The position numbers and the translations under genes were made by a program. The notes beneath the pieces were generated by a model that made no database searches, was not told where the DNA came from, and saw nothing but the letters and a program-made list of their open reading frames with translations. From CAWEWH01 sp963812775 (GTDB lineage Bacteria; Pseudomonadota; Alphaproteobacteria; Rhizobiales; Beijerinckiaceae): 64,000 nt of DNA. The stretch covers positions 124,001 through 188,000 of the forward strand of contig CAWEWH010000008.1 in the NCBI GenBank assembly GCA_963812775.1. Direction: 5' to 3'. Positions within the stretch are counted from its first letter, which is position 1. The number at the start of each line of letters is the position of its first letter. Shown here one piece after another: positions 61,368 to 64,000 of the stretch.

Positions 61368-62261
61368 CTAGCGCGCCAGGGGCTTCACGTCGAGGCTGGT
61401 CTTGACCTCGACGGCCGCATCGCCGCTGACCACGGTCAGCGTCACCGGCAGGTCCTCGGCCGGGAGCTCCTTGGGGCGGTCGTCGATGGGCAGGCGGGCC
61501 ACGATGTCGCCGCCCGCGCCTGGCTGCAATTGCGGCTTGCCGAACAGCCACAGGCCCGGCGCCTCGGCGAAGACATCCGCGACAGACGCGTCGGCGCCTG
61601 ACTTGATGACGGCAACGAGGGCGCCGTGCCCCTCGGCCGGCTCGGCTCGCACCGCCGTCACCGTCAGGCCTGCGGCCGCAGCCCCAAGGGCGGCGGTGAG
61701 CGGCACGCGCCGTTCGGCCGCCTCGATGATGCGCCGCGCCGCCGCATCGGAGCCGCGCGGAACCGCAAGGCTCAACGCGGCTTCCACCGGAATGCACAGC
61801 TTCTCACACACCGCATAGTTGAGCTTGAGTTCGAGGCGGGCGGGCTTGCCGGGATCCTTCACGGTGACGGTGAGCGGAAAGGCGACGCCGCTGTCATAGC
61901 CGATCGAGAAGCCGGCGCCGTCGGCAAAGCGGATCGGCGCCGGATAGCGCACCTCGACGCGCGCCACATTGTCGGATGCCGACCAGTCGAACACCGGCGG
62001 CACGCCGGCGTCGCCCGGTGTGCGCCAGTACGTCTTGAACTTCGGATCGAGCTTTATTTCCAAGGCAGCGCGTGCGGTGCCGGCGCCCGCCTCGACACCC
62101 TCGGCCAGCAGGCGCACGGCCGACTTCTGGCCCGTCGCCCAGGCGGAGACGCCAGGCGTCTGTGCCTCAACCGGATGGGCGCCGGCTGCCGCGAGGAATG
62201 CCGCAATTGCGGCCGCCTGCCGGATTTTGCGGCACGAAAGGGGCAAACTGAACCGATTCAT
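61368..62261 (-). CDS. Stand-alone DsbD N-terminal-domain-like exported protein
   Basis: A 297-residue protein with a signal peptide (IRQAAAIAAFLAAAGAHPVE then AQT). The N-terminal half matches the DsbD alpha-like thiol-redox domain: LDPKFKTYWRTPGDAGVPPV, IRFADGAGFSIGYDSGVAFP and LKLNYAVCEKLCIPVEAALS with the redox pair CEKLC. It lacks the membrane and thioredoxin domains of full DsbD, so the electron donor must be another protein. It is periplasmic by inference. ATG 62261 was chosen over the open frame to 62423, which would run through the composite repeat. It is upstream of and probably co-transcribed with the peroxiredoxin. Confidence 0.88.
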   Translation of the reverse strand: MNRFSLPLSCRKIRQAAAIAAFLAAAGAHPVEAQTPGVSAWATGQKSAVRLLAEGVEAGAGTARAALEIKLDPKFKTYWRTPGDAGVPPVFDWSASDNVARVEVRYPAPIRFADGAGFSIGYDSGVAFPLTVTVKDPGKPARLELKLNYAVCEKLCIPVEAALSLAVPRGSDAAARRIIEAAERRVPLTAALGAAAAGLTVTAVRAEPAEGHGALVAVIKSGADASVADVFAEAPGLWLFGKPQLQPGAGGDIVARLPIDDRPKELPAEDLPVTLTVVSGDAAVEVKTSLDVKPLAR

Positions 62262-62286
62262 GATTCTGCAATACCCTCCCGCCACG

Positions 62287-62454
62287 CTGGTGTGCCGAAT
62301 TTGAAGTTCGCTACATTTACTAGGATCAGCTGCCTCGCGAACTTCAAATTCGAAAAGCACACTAGAATCAACCTTTTCTAGTGTCGCCCATGATTCCGAA
62401 ATTCGCTCCCAGGCCTCCATCAATATGTGGCGAATTTCGGAATCGCGACACTAG
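62287..62454 (-). repeat. Composite two-hairpin repeat, copy 3 (inverted)
   Basis: Same element as 56725-56891 in opposite orientation: GAATTTGAAGTTCGC/GCGAACTTCAAATTC in the first hairpin here, linker (reverse strand) AGAAAAGGTTGATTCTAGTG, then CTAGTGTCGC/GCGACACTAG with GATTCCGAAATTCGC/GCGAATTTCGGAATC. It occupies most of the divergent region between the DsbD-N-like gene and yqgE. Confidence 0.92.
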
Positions 62455-62530
62455 GGGCGAGCCACGATGATGTGAGGCGCGACCGAAAGCCACCCCCGAA
62501 CGGTTTGAAAATCGCGTCCGGCGCCATAGC

Positions 62531-63181
62531 ATGTCGAAGGGGCCCGAGCGGGAACGTGCGGGAACGCGAATGCCAGCAACGCGCGCCGAAGACGACAAGG
62601 AATTTCCGTCGCTCGACGGGCAGCTGCTCGTGGCCATGCCGGGCATGGCCGACGAGCGCTTCTCGCGCTCCGTCATCTACATGTGCGCCCATGCCGAGAG
62701 CGGCGCCATGGGGTTGATCGTCAACAAGCCCCTCGACGACTTGAAGCTTGCCGATCTCTTCATCCAGCTCGAGGTCATCGCCCCGGCCGACGCCATTCGG
62801 CTGCCGGAGGGCGCCAGCCGGCTGCGCCTCCTGCGCGGCGGTCCGGTGGAGAAGACGCGCGGCTTCGTGCTGCATTCTCGCGACTACGTCATCGACAATT
62901 CCACCATGCGCTTCGAGCACGGCATCTGCCTCACCTCGACCATCGACATCCTGCGGGCCATCGCCAAGGGCGAGGGGCCGCAGAATGCGCTGTTGGCACT
63001 CGGCTATGCCGGCTGGGGCGCCGGGCAGCTGGAGATGGAAATCCGCGCCAACGGCTGGCTCGTGTGCCCGGCGACGCCCGGCCTGATCTTCGACGATCCG
63101 CCCGAGACCAAGTACGAGCGGGCGCTGCGCACCCTCGGCATCGATCCGGCCATGCTGTCGGGAGACGCGGGGCACGCGTGA
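62531..63181 (+). CDS. YqgE/AlgH family protein (DUF179)
   Basis: A 216-residue protein with the family landmarks LDGQLLVAMPGMADERFSRS, VIYMCAHAESGAMGLIVNKP, LRGGPVEKTRGFVLHS and ALGYAGWGAGQLEMEI. Biochemical function is unknown; AlgH was named from Pseudomonas alginate regulation, but the family is broadly conserved with no defined activity. ATG 62531 is the annotated start here; ATG 62570 (MPATRAEDDKEFPSLD) is an alternative closer to the conserved region. Divergent from the DsbD-N-like gene across the composite repeat and convergent with the EAL gene. Confidence 0.92.
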   Translation: MSKGPERERAGTRMPATRAEDDKEFPSLDGQLLVAMPGMADERFSRSVIYMCAHAESGAMGLIVNKPLDDLKLADLFIQLEVIAPADAIRLPEGASRLRLLRGGPVEKTRGFVLHSRDYVIDNSTMRFEHGICLTSTIDILRAIAKGEGPQNALLALGYAGWGAGQLEMEIRANGWLVCPATPGLIFDDPPETKYERALRTLGIDPAMLSGDAGHA

Positions 63182-63182
63182 G

Positions 63183-64000
63183 CTACTCGGCCGCCTCCGG
63201 CGTCGAGCCGACGAGGCGGCGCGCCTCGTAGGAGCTCATCGGCTCGCCGAAGGCGAAACCCTGCGCGTACTCGCAGCCGAGCTGATAGAGCTCGATGGCG
63301 TCGGACTCGTTCTCGGCGCCCTCCGCCACCACGTCCATGCCGAGGTCGTGGGCGAGCGCCACCATGGAGCGCAGGATCACCGGCCGCGCCCCGCTGCCGT
63401 TCTGGCGCACGAACGACTGATCGATCTTGATGGTGTCGAAGGGGAAGCGCTGCAGATAGGACAGCGACGAATAGCCAGTGCCGAAATCATCGAGCGACAG
63501 GCCGGCGCCGAGCTCCTTGATGCGGGTGAGGATTTGCGCGGCGTATTCCGGATTCTCCATCACCAGGCTCTCGGTGATCTCGAGCTTGAGCGAGCCCGGC
63601 GCCACCGCCGTGCGCGTCAGGACCGACTTCACGTCGTTCAAAAGATCGTGACGCAGGAGCTGGCGGCTCGACACGTTGACGCTGGCGAAAATGGGCGGGT
63701 CGACATCGAGCGCGCTCTGCCATGCGGCGAGCTCGCGTGCCGTCCGCTCCAGCACGAACATGCCGAGATTGACGATGAGCCCGGTCTCCTCGGCGATGGC
63801 GATGAAATCCTGCGGCTTCAGCCGCCCGTGGCGGGGATGGTCCCACCTGACCAGCGCCTCGAAGCCCGCCACCGTGCGGTCCTCGAGGCGGACGATGGGC
63901 TGGAAGTAGACCTTGAGCTCGTTGCGCTCGAGCGCCCGCCGCAAGTCGCTCTCCAGCGTCAGCCGGTCGCTGCGCTGGCCGCGCATGGTCGGCCGGAACA
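63183..64000 (-). CDS. EAL-domain cyclic di-GMP phosphodiesterase, partial (5' end outside the window)
   Basis: The C-terminal ~270 residues of a larger protein whose start lies beyond 64000. The EAL domain is complete: LERNELKVYFQPIVRLEDRT, FEALVRWDHP (EALVR-type motif), NVSSRQLLRHD, LKLEITESLVMENPE, LSLDDFGTGYSSLSYLQRFP, DTIKIDQSFVR and VVAEGAENESDAIELYQLGC with EYAQGFAFGEP. The residues just before the domain (RGQRSDRLTLESDLRRAL) resemble the usual GGDEF-EAL junction, so an upstream GGDEF or sensory domain is likely. Metal-binding residues appear intact, so c-di-GMP hydrolysis is plausible. Confidence 0.92.
   Translation of the reverse strand, partial: FRPTMRGQRSDRLTLESDLRRALERNELKVYFQPIVRLEDRTVAGFEALVRWDHPRHGRLKPQDFIAIAEETGLIVNLGMFVLERTARELAAWQSALDVDPPIFASVNVSSRQLLRHDLLNDVKSVLTRTAVAPGSLKLEITESLVMENPEYAAQILTRIKELGAGLSLDDFGTGYSSLSYLQRFPFDTIKIDQSFVRQNGSGARPVILRSMVALAHDLGMDVVAEGAENESDAIELYQLGCEYAQGFAFGEPMSSYEARRLVGSTPEAAE

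Noticed and set aside
1..64000. tRNA or rRNA genes
   Set aside because: No cloverleaf with TTCGAATC-type arm and CCA context, and no rRNA-like sequence, was recognised by eye.

Overview
The window looks like one contiguous chromosomal segment of a GC-rich alphaproteobacterium, most likely of the order Hyphomicrobiales (Rhizobiales), near the Bradyrhizobiaceae/Xanthobacteraceae. The evidence is the set of small alphaproteobacterial marker families (DUF4170, DUF2093, DUF6101, DUF1127), a MutL that carries its own endonuclease motif, a plant-type GshA, a choline-kinase-fold ThrB, and dense palindromic intergenic repeats of the kind common in these genomes. No rRNA, tRNA, CRISPR array, transposase, integrase or phage gene was seen.

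Layout. 1-11.3 kb: MaoC-like hydratase, ribF, a frameshifted chemoreceptor, ileS-lspA, a secreted protein and a tandem pair of M16 peptidase genes. 11.3-14.4 kb: an MFS transporter and a PlsB-like acyltransferase. 14.4-20.4 kb: an accessory block in which an orphan ABC-type binding protein and a GAF/HisKA_2 histidine kinase are separated by three copies of a ~100-bp repeat, followed by an autotransporter broken at a run of seven C. 20.6-26.3 kb: secreted caspase-like protease, soluble chemoreceptor, DUF937 protein, DUF1127 protein and LysR regulator. 26.4-31.7 kb, minus strand: orphan Flp pilin, a 40-residue membrane protein, VOC dioxygenase-like protein, CAP-domain protein, gshA, a YbdK-type ligase and rsmE. 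31.9-41.1 kb: Gln-rich secreted protein, ubiA, DUF6101, cysQ, DUF4170, waaA-lpxK (lipid A/Kdo assembly), DUF2093, a dienelactone-hydrolase-like protein and xseA. 41.2-45.1 kb: a self-contained tetR-hlyD-ABC-permease export operon with its own promoter and operator palindrome. 45.1-50.8 kb: purD, a fluoroacetate-dehalogenase-like hydrolase, GNAT, tadA, rluB and rsmD. 50.8-56.6 kb, minus strand: mutL, a 2OG-Fe(II) oxygenase, a MATE transporter and a Kef-type antiporter. 56.7-64 kb: ispH, thrB, rnhA, amidase, peroxiredoxin, a DsbD-N-like protein, yqgE and a truncated EAL gene.

Most genes are housekeeping or envelope genes in short operons, many joined by ATGA or TGATG overlaps (ileS-lspA, the two M16 genes, tetR-hlyD-ABC-permease, purD-dehalogenase, waaA-lpxK, rluB-rsmD).

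Five recognisable genes are interrupted by single-base indels: the first chemoreceptor, the autotransporter, gshA, ispH (three) and thrB (two). Several of these are normally essential, so base-call errors are the simplest explanation, except perhaps for the poly-C tract in the autotransporter.

I do not see a clear undescribed multi-gene system. The most promising unexplained structure is a ~165-bp composite element made of two long hairpins joined by a conserved linker. It occurs three times, each time just upstream of a gene or operon (maoC-like/ribF, ispH, yqgE/dsbD-like). Next are the ~100-bp repeats that separate single accessory genes.
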